From Castor canadensis (taxonomy: Eukaryota; Chordata; Mammalia; Rodentia; Castoridae), in NCBI RefSeq assembly GCF_047511655.1, contig NC_133398.1, positions 111,306,332 through 111,370,331 of the forward strand: a stretch of DNA of 64,000 nucleotides, written 5' to 3'. The notes below the pieces were generated by a model, which was given only the letters and a program-made list of their open reading frames with translations, did not search any database and was not told the origin of the DNA. This document shows, piece by piece, positions 1 through 11,539 of the stretch (positions are counted from its first letter, which is position 1; each line of letters opens with the position of its first letter). Both the position numbers and the translations under genes were made by a program.

Positions 1-731
1 GAACTTGTCATGTAATTGTGTAACTAAATATAATTTGAAACAGTACATTCAACACTTAGGTATGCACCACAGCATTTTTGTCTGCCAATAGCAAAGCCAT
101 CTCAGGAATTTAGCTGCGAAAATTTCCAGTATTATGCTGTTTTCAGTTTACATTTGTCTTATCTAACAAATGACACTAAATTGCAATATCTGATTAGCTA
201 CATTTTTCTGTTGCATAGGATTTCCAAGCTCAAAGTTAAAACTAAAATACAGGCTGTAGGTTAGAGATTAAAAAAACCCCAAAACATCAGATTAAATGTC
301 TAAAAGTATACTGTATGCATTATTCAGAAATACATAATACTAAATATTCATAAGTATTCAGGACCTTTTCCCAACAACAAATGGTGAAATTCATATTTTC
401 TCACTAGGTGATTAGATTGTCCACCTGTTACAATCAAAATTACATTCATTTATGTGTTTTAGGGCCCTGGATTTCTTTCATTGCCTTGTATTTCTTAACT
501 GTAAGGTACGTGGATATGGTAGATGTCTAAAGCAGTTGCGATTACCAATTACCATTATGAAGCATGATATTTCATGCACTCATCAAAATTAATTGTGATT
601 TAGCTAAGATTCAGCTGTTGATTTAACATGTGTGAAGCCCTTTTCTAGTAATGTGGAATACTTGAAAGTGAATATGTTTTATAATCAAGAAAATTATGAA
701 AGTTTTTTTTTTCAATGAGATTCAGGTACCT
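1..731. other. Outer left arm, no gene seen
   Basis: This is AT-rich sequence mirrored at 60,005-60,745. I see no open frame of note, no SINE and no recognisable gene fragment. Confidence 0.6.
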
Positions 732-905
732 TTTTTAAATTTTATTTTATTGTTGTGCTGGGTTGGGAGGTACATTGTGGCACTTACAAAGGTTGTTACA
801 ATGTATCAAATATATCACAATTCAAATCACCCTCTCTACTAATCCCTTAATACCCCCTCCCACCACTTCAAGGGAAGACACTGATAATAACTTCTCCAGA
901 ACCCG
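732..905 (-). mobile_element. L1 3' UTR fragment
   Basis: Read on the minus strand this is a G-rich stretch, then the L1 3' terminal block with 'gatatatttgatacattgta' and 'gccacaatgtac', ending in 'caacaataaaataaa'. The same terminal block recurs at about 7.8, 21.5, 33.8, 40.7, 42.2, 55.6 and 60.0 kb. Homology to the L1 fades upstream of about 905. The mirror copy lies at 59,832-60,004. Confidence 0.75.
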
Positions 906-944
906 CAAAGAACCGGGACTGAAAAATGATCAACAAGGTCCCAT

Positions 945-1900
945 TTGACTCCTGTAACACACCTGTGACTGATAGTCTTTAATTATGTATACATTTGATC
1001 CCTGCCCTGATTCTTTGTCTATATAAAGCTAAAGCTCATGTCCTTATACCAGACATGACCAAAGACAGTCTAAAGTGTTGATTTTGCTTCTGCCCCTGGC
1101 ATTTCCTTTAACATTTTAATAAGCCTGCTTTCTCTGTCCTTTGCCACAGCTCTCTATTTGACACATAGAGGTGAGTGGCCAGACATGGCATGTGGAATGC
1201 CAGGAGTTTGGGCCTGAGTCAAAAATTCCAGTTTTACTCCTAGCCAAGGAGACCAGAACACCCTTCATGTTTTGATATCCAAACTCCAAATGGGTCCACT
1301 CTTCAGCAGCTAAGTGAACAATGGCCCATCGAATCAGTGTGGACCCAGGAAACTAGCTGAAGTACAGACTCACATTCACAGATTCAGTTCTTAGGTAGGA
1401 ATTGTGAGCTGCACTACAGAGTGTACATCAAGTGTTAGTCATCCGGGGGAGCTAGTGAGAGGGGAGAGAGCAGACCTTAGTGAAATGAGAGGGGTTAGTG
1501 CTATGACAGAGAAATGTGAGGCCAAGGGGTACAGAATCAGCCAGAGCCCTGTGCCTTGCCCATCAGTGCATTCTGCTTGGCTTGACAGTTTGTGCACTCT
1601 CAGAAGATCAAAGAGACATTTCACGAGTTTCCCATGCTGAACCCAATACTGCCCCTCAAGGGAGGAGCAATACAGCCTGGGGACTTTAGGAGCAGTGTGG
1701 AGTTGTGTCCTGCATTCTTCACATCAGTGAGCCTGCATGTGGCAAAACACAGACGGGATTTCAGCTCAGAGAAAGCTAGATCAGAGTGCAGTCTCCCAAC
1801 AGCCCTTCTGATCTTAGCTTTTTGAAATTCAGAGACTAAAACAGCTGTCCCCTGCCCTTCATTCCAAGTGAAAGGCCTGAGGAGAAAAGTCCATTGCCCT
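945..1900 (+). other. GC-richer module, possibly LTR-derived
   Basis: This stretch is less AT-rich than its surroundings. It has a TATA-like 'ctatataaagc' at about 1,019, a late 'aataagcctgctttct' around 1,119 resembling a polyadenylation signal with a following R/U5-like segment, and 'gacaca' near 1,160. Those spacings suit an old endogenous-retrovirus LTR followed by leader sequence, but I could not find paired LTR ends, a primer-binding site or any gag-like frame. Short frames at 1,404-1,640 and 1,592-1,825 have no recognised product. The mirror copy is at 58,890-59,790. An old L1 5' region is an alternative. Confidence 0.35.
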
Positions 1901-2299
1901 CCTTAGCAAGGAAGAAATGTTGACCAGTTTGTTACTTTCTTTCAATTTTGTCTGCTTTATCCATCTCTGTACTTATTTTCTTATGCTTTTCCTCACTATT
2001 ATTTCCTATAACTTCTTCCCATATACTGGTCTTCTATTGCTATCCTGCTTCTTCTCTTTTTCCTTTTCCCACCACTATTTCATTAATTATTAATACCTTT
2101 ATCTTTAATAACTTTTTATCTCCTACTTAATCCCAAAAGTGTCAAAATTTCTTTCCCCCTCTTAAGGCAGGTGTTGCTGATATTTACAACTGTGTTTTTT
2201 TACTTCATTTTAAGATTGGTTTATTTTCAGATTGTTTTTTTAGCTGCTGATTGATTACTATTCTATGAATAGTAATAGGAATCATAACTCTAAGATTAT
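1901..2299. other. Pyrimidine-rich AT spacer, no gene seen
   Basis: This is a T/C-rich stretch on the plus strand, mirrored at about 58,510-58,889. The frame at 1,948-2,130 is low-complexity Ser/Phe/Leu and has no recognised product. Confidence 0.5.
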
Positions 2300-4435
2300 A
2301 ACCTCAACAGAAGGCTGCTCACTGAGAAAACCACATAAAATATAAATAAATAAATTTAAAGAAATATCCATCACCCCAGATGTGCAACTCACAATGTAGA
2401 AATACAATAATTTATGGAAAAGCAGGGCAATTTGATTCTTTAAAAATGCCTGTAACTCCATAATAACCAAATCCAAAATATACTGAAATGGTTGAAATGC
2501 CAATTAATTCAAAATCTAGGTTAAAAATGATCACTGATCTTGAAGAGGATTCAAACAAACAGATGAATAAAGTAAGAACATCAATCCTGGTCCTGGAAGA
2601 GAAGTGAGCAATGGAGATGATAAATTCAGCAAGTAAACTGAGAATCTGAGAACACAAAAAATTGCAAACAAAACACTTCTCTCCAGGACTAAATACCTTC
2701 ACTATTGATCTCTATCAAACTTGTATAGAAGTACTTATGCCAATTCTTCTCAAGTTGTTCAAAAAATTGAAATGAATGAACATTTCCAAATTAACTATTG
2801 GAGGCCATTATTATCCTCATACCAAAAGCAGATAAGGACATAAGAAAAACAAAAATAAGAAAACTATGATTCAATATTCTTGATAAACATGGATGTAAAA
2901 ATTTTCAATGAAAGATTAGCAAATCAAATCAAATGACACATCACGAAGATCACCCACCATGGTCAAGTAGGATTTATCCCAGTGTGAATGCATGATTCAA
3001 TATATACAAATCAGTAAATATAATATAACAACAGAATGAAAACTATTTTTTCATGTGATCATCTCAATGTATTCAGGAGAAGCAATTGGTAAAATTCAAC
3101 ATCCCTTTATCATGAAACCCTGAAAGACAAATTAGCTAAGAAGTTTAAAACATAAAGATAAGGAAGGCTATATGTAAAATACCCACAGCACATATTATTC
3201 CAAATGAGGGAAAATGAAGGCATTTCCTCTAAGATCTGGAACAAGGCAGGATTGTCCACTCTCATCACTCTTATTCCATATAGTACTGAAAGATTTAGCC
3301 AAAGCTATTAGGCAAGATATAGCACTAAAGCATATTCAAATAATTAGGGAGTAAATCAAAATTTCCCTGTTTACAAATGATATAATACTTTATAGGCAAA
3401 AGCCTACACACTCCACCAACATCTATATTAACTTACAAATGAATTCAGCTAGGTTTCAGGCTACAAAACCAACACAAAAAACCAGTACTATTTTTGTACA
3501 ATTATGAGTGACTACAAAAGAAATCATACAAGCTATTTAATTCACAAAAGCTGCAAAAATCCATAGTGATAAATTTATCCAAGAAATTCCCAAATTTGTA
3601 CAGTGAAAATGACAAAACACTGATGAAAGAAATTGAGGAAGACACAAATATATTGGTAAGACCACTTAGGTTCATGTATTGGAAGAATTTATATTATGAA
3701 AGTGTACATGCTACCTGAAGCAAATTATAGATTCAATGCTGCCTCCATGTAAATACCATGATATAGTTTACAAACCTAGAAAAAATAATTCTGCAATTGA
3801 TGTAGAAGCACAGAAGACCCCAAATAATCAAAGCAAACATAAATAAAATAACAAACTTAGTGGCATCACACTGACTGATTTCAAGACATATATCAGAGCC
3901 ATAACAGCAAAAATAAAGCACAGTGCTGGCAGAAAAACAGACAGAGACCTGTGGAACAAAACAGAGCTCTGAGAAATAAACACCCATCTACATCCAATTG
4001 AGTTTCAACAAAGGCACTACAAGAACACATTGGTGCAAAGACAGCCTCTTCAATAAACAGTGCTGGAAAACTCGATGTCCACAGTCAGAAGACTGAAATA
4101 TGACATCTGTTTCTCACCATGTTCAAAAATCAACTCAAAATAGATTAAAGAGCTGATGTACAAGTTGATACTATGAAACTACTAGAAAACATGGGAGAAA
4201 TTTCAAGATACCAGTAAGGGCAATGAAATTTTTGATATGACCCCAAAAGTGCAAGAAACAAAAGAATATAAAGAAAATGGATTTCATCAAAGTAGAAAGC
4301 CCTTTTTTTGTTTTTTGGTGGTACTGGAGTTCGAACTCAAAACCTCATGTTTGCTAGGCAGGCATTCTACCACTTGAGTCTCTTCCAGCAGTCCCTAACA
4401 TAGAAAGTTTTTACATCAAAGGAGACTATCAAGAA
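2300..4435 (+). mobile_element. Old L1 fragment (ORF1-like piece, then ORF2)
   Basis: From about 2,650 the sequence follows L1 ORF2: a 'ctccaggactaaat' segment (the Pro-Gly-Leu-Asn region), then at 2,950-2,990 a Q-V-G-F-I-P segment. Near 3,370 is the reverse-transcriptase active-site segment, reading F-T-N-D instead of F-A-D-D. Beyond it are C-terminal ORF2 sequences to about 4,435. The 2,300-2,650 stretch resembles the L1 ORF1 coiled-coil coding region, implying an internal deletion; I am less sure of that part. All frames carry many stops and shifts. A SINE interrupts it at 4,303-4,400. The mirror is 56,735-58,500, where the part beyond 4,073 is missing. Confidence 0.85.
4303..4400 (-). mobile_element. 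tRNA/ID-like SINE inserted in L1
   Basis: On the minus strand this reads 'ctcaagtggtagaatgcctg', then 'cctagcaaacatgagg', then 'gagttcgaactccagtacca' and an A-rich tail. The second part is the B-box-like region of a tRNA-derived ID-type SINE. The host L1 sequence continues on both sides, and 'tagaaag' is repeated at 4,293-4,299 and 4,401-4,407, consistent with a short target-site duplication. Similar SINEs are common in rodents. Confidence 0.85.
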
Positions 4436-4439
4436 GAAA

Positions 4440-6310
4440 CAGTCCTGACCTTTCTCATAAGACTCCTCCACACATTCATTTGCTGACAGAGAATCTGCCA
4501 GCCTTGCAAAGACAAATGAGCTCAAAGAAAGAAAAGGTGTAGCAGTAAATCCAGGCTGTAGTGTCTGGGGCTTTGGCAATGGCGCTGTGTGACATAGCAG
4601 ATATTAGAGCACTGAAGGCATCTATGCTAATGAAAAATAGAAGAAAAAGAAAGAAAGTGGAGACCGTGAGAGGTGGGGATACTGCAGCTCTGCTCCTGGG
4701 CTGCAGCCAGGAGAGTCAGCAGTGCCTATTCAGCTCTAAACTCCATCTGTTCCACACATCAGGCGGCCACTGAATCACTCCAGGGTAGCGCAACACACTT
4801 TTAGGCCCAGCCCACTCCAAGTTCGCAGCCCCTGAAGGAAGAGGGAGTTCCCAAAGTGTAACAGCCCTTGCCTGCCTACTACACCTGCTGAGATGATCTT
4901 CCCCAGCTGCAAGTGCAGGACACCATACCTCAAGCAGCAGTCTCTGGTCCCAGCGCACCATACAGCCTGTCCTAGTCCCAGCTCCACCAGGAGTAACAAA
5001 ATAGCAACAGTAGCAATTCAGGATGGGATCAACTAAGCAAAACAATCCTCTACATCCGAGGTATACAGACCAGCATCTGGTGAAGCTCTGTCAACCATAT
5101 GGCAAAATTGTCCCCACAAAGGCAATTTTGGATAAGACAACAAAAAAATGTAAACGTTATCCTGCAGAAACTTAGAAAGCTGTGTCAGACCTGAAGGCCA
5201 GTGGAGTTCAATCTTAAATGGCAACCAACCATAACAAGATCCTACCAACCTATATATTTCTAAGTTGGCACCATTCATGGATGAGCAAGAACGTGAAACT
5301 ATGCTTAAAGCCTTCAGACAAGTTATTTTTGCAAAGATACTGCGTGATTACAGTGGCACAATCATGGTGTTGGCTTTGCCAGGATGGAATCAACTGAAAA
5401 ATTGGTAGCTGTAATTGGTCATTTTAGTGGAAAATTGGCTAAGACCCAGCAGGAGTTTCTCCTCCTACAGAACCTTTATTGTACAAGTTTGCAGATGGAG
5501 GACAGAACAGACAGAATCCAAGCACATATGCCCCTAATTGAAGACTGTAGTATAGAGGAGAGCCTGAATTGACATTTATGATCCATTCGGCTGTACAGAA
5601 CAGATTTTATCCTTATCATAAAGAATTGCTAAAAATCCAATGATCACTCAAACTTCTCTTACATTCCATATTGCATCTCCTGCATCTACCTACCATGTGC
5701 AAAGTCCTTCTTGGATGCAGCATGAGCTACATATCCTACAGCACCCTGGTTCCCTATTAATTCCTTCAGTCGAACACACCAAGTCAATACAACAAACATC
5801 TATATTAGCCCCCTGGCTCAGCAGATGAGTCATCTTTCACTGGGCAGCAGGGGAACATACATGACTACAACATCAGTGATGCAGGATGCCTACTTGCCAC
5901 AGTACACACATGCAAACAACAGCAGTTCCTGTTGAGGAAGCAAGTTGTCAGCAGCAGGTGGTTGTAAAGACATCTAATGACCATTATCCATATACCTTTC
6001 AAGCTAATAAGTAACTGTGAGGTGTACAGAAGGGTGTTTTTAAATGAAGAAGGGTGTGAAGGCTGAGCAATCATGGATGGTGCTTTAGGAAATTATTGAC
6101 AGTTTTGCACACTCTCTTGAAAACGTTATTTGTAATAAAGTCAACTAAAACTATTCTTGCTGTAAGTTCTATAAGGTTCATAAAACCTTTAAATTCATTT
6201 AGTAGCTCTTCCCTTGAACAGGTTTATTTTATTAAAAAAACAAATAAACAAAAACACCAAAATATTTTTATCAAATGTTATAATGAAAAAATAGAAAAAA
6301 AAAAGAAAAT
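4440..6310 (+). pseudogene. RBMS1: Processed RBMS1 pseudogene
   Basis: RBMS1 (MSSP family) binds single-stranded nucleic acid through two RRM domains. Coding homology starts near 4,923 (a Y-L-x-x-Q-S-L-V-P-A-H segment), passes N-S-G-W-D-Q-L-S-K at about 5,010-5,040, RRM1 to about 5,215, and RRM2 from M-D-E-Q-E near 5,277 to about 5,500. It then follows K-F-A-D-G-G, the I-T-Q-T-S and Q-S-P-S-W-M-Q segments near 5,643-5,720, and ends Y-T-F-Q-x-N-K with a stop at 6,012-6,014. The following sequence matches my memory of the RBMS1 3' UTR and runs into an A-rich tail near 6,290-6,306. The copy has no introns, a premature TAG at 5,173-5,175 replacing a Gln codon in RRM1, and several frameshifts. It is dead, and is absent from the right arm. 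Sequence from 4,440 to 4,920 is probably 5' UTR. Confidence 0.9.
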
Positions 6311-6413
6311 TTCAATTTTCTGGGTATGCACATAGACCACATAGACTTATCCAAGTGCATGACGAGATTTTTGCGTTGGTGTTCATTTTATGTTCAAAAT
6401 GATTGGCTGCTAG

Positions 6414-6468
<55 letters not shown>

Positions 6469-6737
6469 AAATTTGAAAAATAAAAGAGTCTGCACTTTTA
6501 CTGGTAACTTCATAAATGACTGAAAAGCCAGTTACCAGTAGCTACACTTAGTCTCAGCATCTTATCTTCTGTGCTCTTTATTTTTGATAGATCAGTTTGC
6601 AGTTAGGGAGAATGTGTCCTTTTCATAACTTTGCATCATTTAGGTTTTGTAATTTTAATTGATGTATGGATACATACAAATAAACAAAAAGGCATTAAGG
6701 AAAATTTGCATCCAAGCAGGGCCACAATTTTACATCA
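6311..6737. other. Left-arm-only stretch with (CT)n
   Basis: This sits between the RBMS1 pseudogene and the point where homology with the right arm resumes. Apart from the (CT)n tract it may be more of the retrocopied 3' UTR, because 'aataaatttgaaaaataaaa' follows the microsatellite, but I cannot confirm this. Confidence 0.4.
6414..6464. repeat. (CT)n microsatellite
   Basis: This is a run of about 25 CT dinucleotides, almost uninterrupted. Confidence 0.98.
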
Positions 6738-7076
6738 TCACTACAAGTGTTCAAGTTTAAAGAAAATCTGTTTTGAAATTATGAAATTCCTGACTCATAA
6801 ATACACAGTTATTTCTATTTTAGTTCTTATGAGATAATTCACTGTATGCAGAAAAAGACATAAGTCAAAAAAAGAAACATAGACATTAATTCAGTGGGAT
6901 ATATTTAGCTTTTTAGTCTGGGGCCTAAAATAAAGAGCCACTAAAAGATTGGGCTCTCAGATAACTGATATGGAAAATTTCAAAGGTGCGGTTGTGTGTC
7001 ACTGCCTGAGAGAGATTATCTACTATGGGAGACCTGCAAAGGGACTGAAAAGACAGAAAACTCTGGCTAGGGGATG

Positions 7077-7490
7077 TCAGGATGTCATGAAGTCTTTTGT
7101 AACTAGTCTATCAATTTTGACACAATCGATGGACAAACAGAGCAGCAATGTTGGCAGGAATGGGAGTAAGAGATATTCATCTGGCTTTCTGCTCTGATGA
7201 ATGTCCATCATGTCAGCCACATAGACCATCAACACTGTCCTTTGCATACACAAACTATGAACATGTTGACAAATTGAATATATTGAAATCTTTCCTTTCC
7301 ATAGTGTACAAAGATTAATCCTGTTTATTATCAGCATATGTCCCAATAGTAGGTTTTCTTTTCCTATTTTTAGTTGCTCAGTTGCAACAATTATCTGAAG
7401 ACATACAAAAGCCAAGATCCACAACAGGAAGTGAGGAAGGGAGTTGCATTCCTGTACAAGATGATTGACTTTCATCAGGGCTGGGGTCAC
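7077..7490 (-). other. Unrecognised 137-aa open frame
   Basis: This is the longest uninterrupted frame in the window. It has a hydrophobic stretch near residues 20-37 (F-L-L-W-I-L-A-F-V-C-L-Q-I-I-V-A) that would look like a signal peptide or membrane segment, then no motif I recognise. The mirror copy in the right arm has one extra base in the 'ctccc' region near 56,000, which breaks the start half from the rest, so the frame is not conserved between arms. I do not assign a function, and it may be decayed retroelement or gene sequence. Confidence 0.25.
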
Positions 7491-7523
7491 AGGAGGCAGT
7501 GGAAAATATTTTCAGATGGTCTA

Positions 7524-7793
7524 TTAGGCATTTTTAGTACTGTTCTGCCTACGATTTTGAGTAGCCAGCAAGAACTGCTGTGAATAGGGCTGAGGTATGG
7601 GGCCATTAACCTTCCACTTGTAGTTTTTTCCATAGCAGAGTCTGACCAATATGGCTGTAATGTTCATTTCAACTTGTGTAAACTTTAGATAAAATACAAA
7701 AATGTTTCCTGTCAAACCTATTCCAAGAATGCGGGTAGGGAGGAGAAAGGAGAAAGGTAGAGGGGATGAATTTAGGTGTGATATATTTGACAT
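7524..7793 (-). other. Unrecognised 89-aa frame shared by both arms
   Basis: This frame and its mirror (55,645-55,917, 90 aa) are both open and similar along their length, including a K-N-Y-K-W-K-V-N-G-P-I segment and an F-L-L-A-T-Q-N segment. The first 25 or so codons lie in antisense L1 3' UTR, so the start cannot be original. The remainder (about 7,520-7,700) could be a fragment of an older coding sequence. I do not recognise the family. Confidence 0.3.
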
Positions 7794-7850
7794 ACTTTAA
7801 GAACCTGTGTAAATGACACAATGTGCCCCATCTAGCACAACAAAAGAATT
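7735..7850 (+). mobile_element. L1 3' end fragment
   Basis: This contains the L1 3' terminal block ('gtgatatatttgacatac', 'gacacaatgtgcccc', 'agcacaacaaaagaatt'). It is mirrored at 55,585-55,700. It is a short remnant with no attached ORF2. Confidence 0.65.
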
Positions 7851-7859
7851 AAAAAATGT

Positions 7860-10800
7860 TTGCTGAGAAAAGGCTAAAGGAAAAAATATGTAAATAAATG
7901 CAGAGTCATAAATTTCAAAGAAGGGAATATTGTCATATTTCTTTTCAGATTTTTAATTCATATGGAAGAAAATTATTAAATTGTCAATAAATTATCCCAT
8001 TAAATTGTCCTCTCAAATGTTTTGTAAACTTGTGCTTTCAGAAATTTATCCCTGGTTTAAGAGATATATAAGATAGAAGAACAAATCAAACTTCTAAGAA
8101 ATCTTTTTCTAACAGTTCTCAAAACTTATTTCTACATGAAAGTAATCTTGATTATTTCAGCTGCAGTGACTCTCACTTGGTCTTTTTACAAATACATAAA
8201 CAGAATTACCTGTCTGTACTATGTAGCTTTTTTGGATAATGCACTTCTTTCTAGTCTTTTAATATTTAGAGAATATTAAATACTTGTGAACATGATGTTT
8301 ACTATAGGAAAGTAAACACTTGGAGTAGATTCTTTCACTCCTCTCACATATTCTTTTTTCATGGTAATTATTTAACAGTTATTTTTCAATTATGCATGAA
8401 ACCATAATACTTCTACTTGGTTTGACATACATACAATACAATTCCTTATGGTGGTGATTGGATTTAAGCCATGGTATTATGTGTGCTAATCTATTGTTCT
8501 ACAATTTTGTTAAACATCATATCAAAATGTTTTGATATCTACTAAATTGGGGCAATAATATTCATAATATCATTTCCTGGATCATTTCAATGCCAATCAA
8601 CTTGTTTAATCTTTTATATTATTTTTCTAAATTTCTTTAGTGAATGATTAGCTTCCAAGTCACAACCCAAAGTAAGTTGAGCAAAATTTAAGTAACAACT
8701 ACCTTAAAAATATTCCTTTGTTATCATTCCTTTGACTAAGGTGTTCATTTAATGTATATTCTATTAAAGTTAATATTCATAATTTATGCATTCCAATCTG
8801 TCAGTCAGGCTAAAGTCTCATTATATTGATTTAAAAAATATATGGATTTTCTGAATATTATTTCTTACATTCTATTAATAAGATTATTGTTATATATTAT
8901 TTCATATTTGCTTTGCCCTTTGCTTATGATCTACTTTGTTTCTCTAGCACATAATAAATACACTAAGTGGATGTGAAGTCATTGTGATATTTCAATATAT
9001 ACATATAATATATTTTGTTCAAATTCATGCCTTCTATTAATTTTTTATCCAACATCTTTCAAAAATTTTAAAACAGTTAATATTTTATACAAATATAATA
9101 TTTTCATTACCCACCAACAACCTATCCATTCTCAAATCTGTTTCCAACTTCTTCCCTCTCTCAAAACAATCCCTGTTTTACATTCTGCTGAAACTTTTGA
9201 TAGGGAAGGAAAAGTAAGTTTTCTTTACTAATCCAAAAAATGTTAATGTGGTTACAAAGATTGAATAATAAGACTAACATAAGCTACATACAACTGAGCC
9301 TACATGAAGCTTACCTTGAGGACAGAATCCTGAGAGTTGGTGATCTAACCATGAAAAATAATCAAGATGGGCATGTTTCTAGTGCCAAAATGGGCCTAGT
9401 CATGAATATAAAGATTAAGAGACTGATAAAAATTTATAAAACATGACAAACCCACAAATACAAACAACATTTAGACATTAGGAAAAAAATACCTTGAGCA
9501 GGTTTAGAAATATATAATTCAGAGGAGCAACTTAAGAAGTGACAAATATATATATGAGACTGCTAATGGAACACCTTCACATGTTCTACTGAACTACTAA
9601 AAGCATGCATACATGGAAAGATTTATATACATGATGGATATCAATTTAAAGTTAAAATTAACCAAAAGTCAGTTCAAAGTTTAGTATAAAACATATGATA
9701 AAGAAAAGACTTGAAGAAAGCAATGAAAAATTAACCAGGATACATGAAAGTGTACTGAAAAATAAACCATTAAGATTGTATTGAATGAAAAGCAGAAGAA
9801 ATTGCATAGAAAGAAATGAAACCAAATCATATAACACAATGAGCAAAAATGAATGATGCAAATAAATAGATATAATATATTGCACCCTTCAAAATCAAGG
9901 AAAAATTAAAATCCTACAAAAAAGAGAGTCGGAAAATATGTATTACCTTTAAAAGGTGGGGAATAGTCATAAAAATCTAATTTGGCTCTTAAACAGTGTG
10001 TAGACGAAATCTTTCGGCAAAACATGTAATTTTAAGGAAGATAACTGAGCTCACAGTGAAAAATCCAATTAATATAACCACCTGTTCTTGTGCTAACATG
10101 GACCTGACTGTGATATTAAAGGACTTCAGTTTGGGTACATACACAAGAAAAAAAAAGACTATACAAATATTATAATCCAAAATATATTATACTTAAAGAA
10201 ATAAAAATACTTTCAAAAGAGAATAGAAAGAAAAGTATTAATGAGAAACTGAGGGGAAATTATCAATGAAATTAAAGTATTAAGGGAAAAATAGCAGAAT
10301 TTATGAATTAAGTAATCATGACAGTGCATATCACAATAATCATAAAATTGAAACAAACACAAAGGTATTAGTTAATATACATTCAATAGTCAAGATTGAA
10401 TTTGGAATCAGAGAAACATCCAAAAACTCTATAAAGAGCAATATTTGGAAAGGCTGAGTCATGAGACAGGCCTCAGCTAACTCTTAAACATTGTAGTATA
10501 CATGAATATGAATTGAAAAATGAGATTTTTGAGAGAGGTCCTAACCTGAAAAAAAAATTGAACCAAGAAGGCAACATATTTCCAGTTACAACTTTGCTTT
10601 GTCTAAATAAAAGAGATTCAGAGTTATCACATGTCAATTGAAAGACAAGTTCATAGAAAAAATGACATTCAGATTTAAAGTTTCATTAAGAAACAAGAAA
10701 TGAATTATGTGGAAAAAGAAATAATAGAAATCAAAGTGTGCATGGGAGAATGATAAACAAAACATGATTCGGATTAGAATATGAACTCAGTTTTCAATTA

Positions 10801-11097
10801 GATATCTATAATTTCTCCAAGTTGCTCAAATTCTAATATGTTCCATTCTCATGCACACTTCTTAATATACTTTCCCTCCATCCTTATATCATTTTCATAT
10901 TCTCTTTAAATGCAAAGTAATATATAACAGTATCTGAAAATATTTTTATTTCAGTTTTGTCTCGACACTTCTAATAACACTTGGATGAAATTTTCATGTT
11001 TTATTCTATGCCTAATATCATGTTTGGAACATGTACTCAATTTCTTGTGAGATTTCAATTTGAGGGCTCCAAGTTATTCAAATTCTAATATTCTTAG
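7860..11097. repeat. AT-rich repeat-family sequence, left arm
   Basis: There is no gene here. The sequence is mirrored at 52,333-55,570. Between about 9,290 and 10,500 it is the reverse complement of a diverged module also seen at 18.2-20 kb, 23-24.3 kb and 43.7-44.9 kb. A segment with 'cctacatgaagcttacctt' near 9,300 corresponds, inverted, to the 'cttcatgcaggctca'-type segments near 18,330, 23,090 and 43,725. Open frames here are short and of low complexity. Confidence 0.6.
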
Positions 11098-11335
11098 AAT
11101 ATACAGAAAGGGTCATGTTTCAGAATAAAAAGTTTGGAAAAGTGTCAATGTTACAAATGAGAGAATAGTCAAAGACTGGGATATAAAGTATTCCAAATTA
11201 GAAATGCATTGAAAACAGGGAACGAAAACATATTGGTATAAGAATGATAAGGAATGAATAATTCAAAAACACATAAGAGGTAGAAAAGTACTTATCATAG
11301 AATGTCAGAAAACAGACCATTGCCATGGCATTCTA
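11098..11335 (+). repeat. Segment inverted relative to its right-arm partner
   Basis: This piece matches 51,874-52,106 in the same orientation (about 89% by eye), although everything on both sides matches in opposite orientation. It runs from 'agaatatacagaaagggtca' to 'gccatggcattctag'. It is therefore a local inversion in one arm after the arms formed. The left arm also lacks the 226 bp next to it in the right arm, so the inversion may have come with a deletion here. Confidence 0.88.
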
Positions 11336-11539
11336 GAAAGATTCTAGATAGACTTTCTGCATGTTAAGTTGATTTCACACCTCCCCGGGAGAATATTATT
11401 TCACACTTAAGAATTTTTGTAGGTTTAAATTATTTGTGTTACTTACAGAAATAACAGTATAGCTTATGTAGGTTGTGCTATTTTTGTGTTGTGTTGTTTT
11501 ATGTACATGTTGTATTAAGAAGTGTGAGTCTCCATGGAA
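11336..11539. other. Short spacer before the L1
   Basis: This is mirrored at about 51,661-51,873. No gene is seen. Confidence 0.6.

Noticed and set aside
6414-6464. Short regular tracts as a CRISPR-like array
   Set aside because: The (CT)n, (GA)n, (TA)n and (CA)n tracts are simple microsatellites without repeat-spacer structure.
7077-7490. The 137-aa frame as a chemosensory receptor or an endogenous retroviral envelope piece
   Set aside because: There is only one hydrophobic stretch and no receptor motif, and nothing beyond general resemblance supports a retroviral origin. The right-arm copy is frameshifted.
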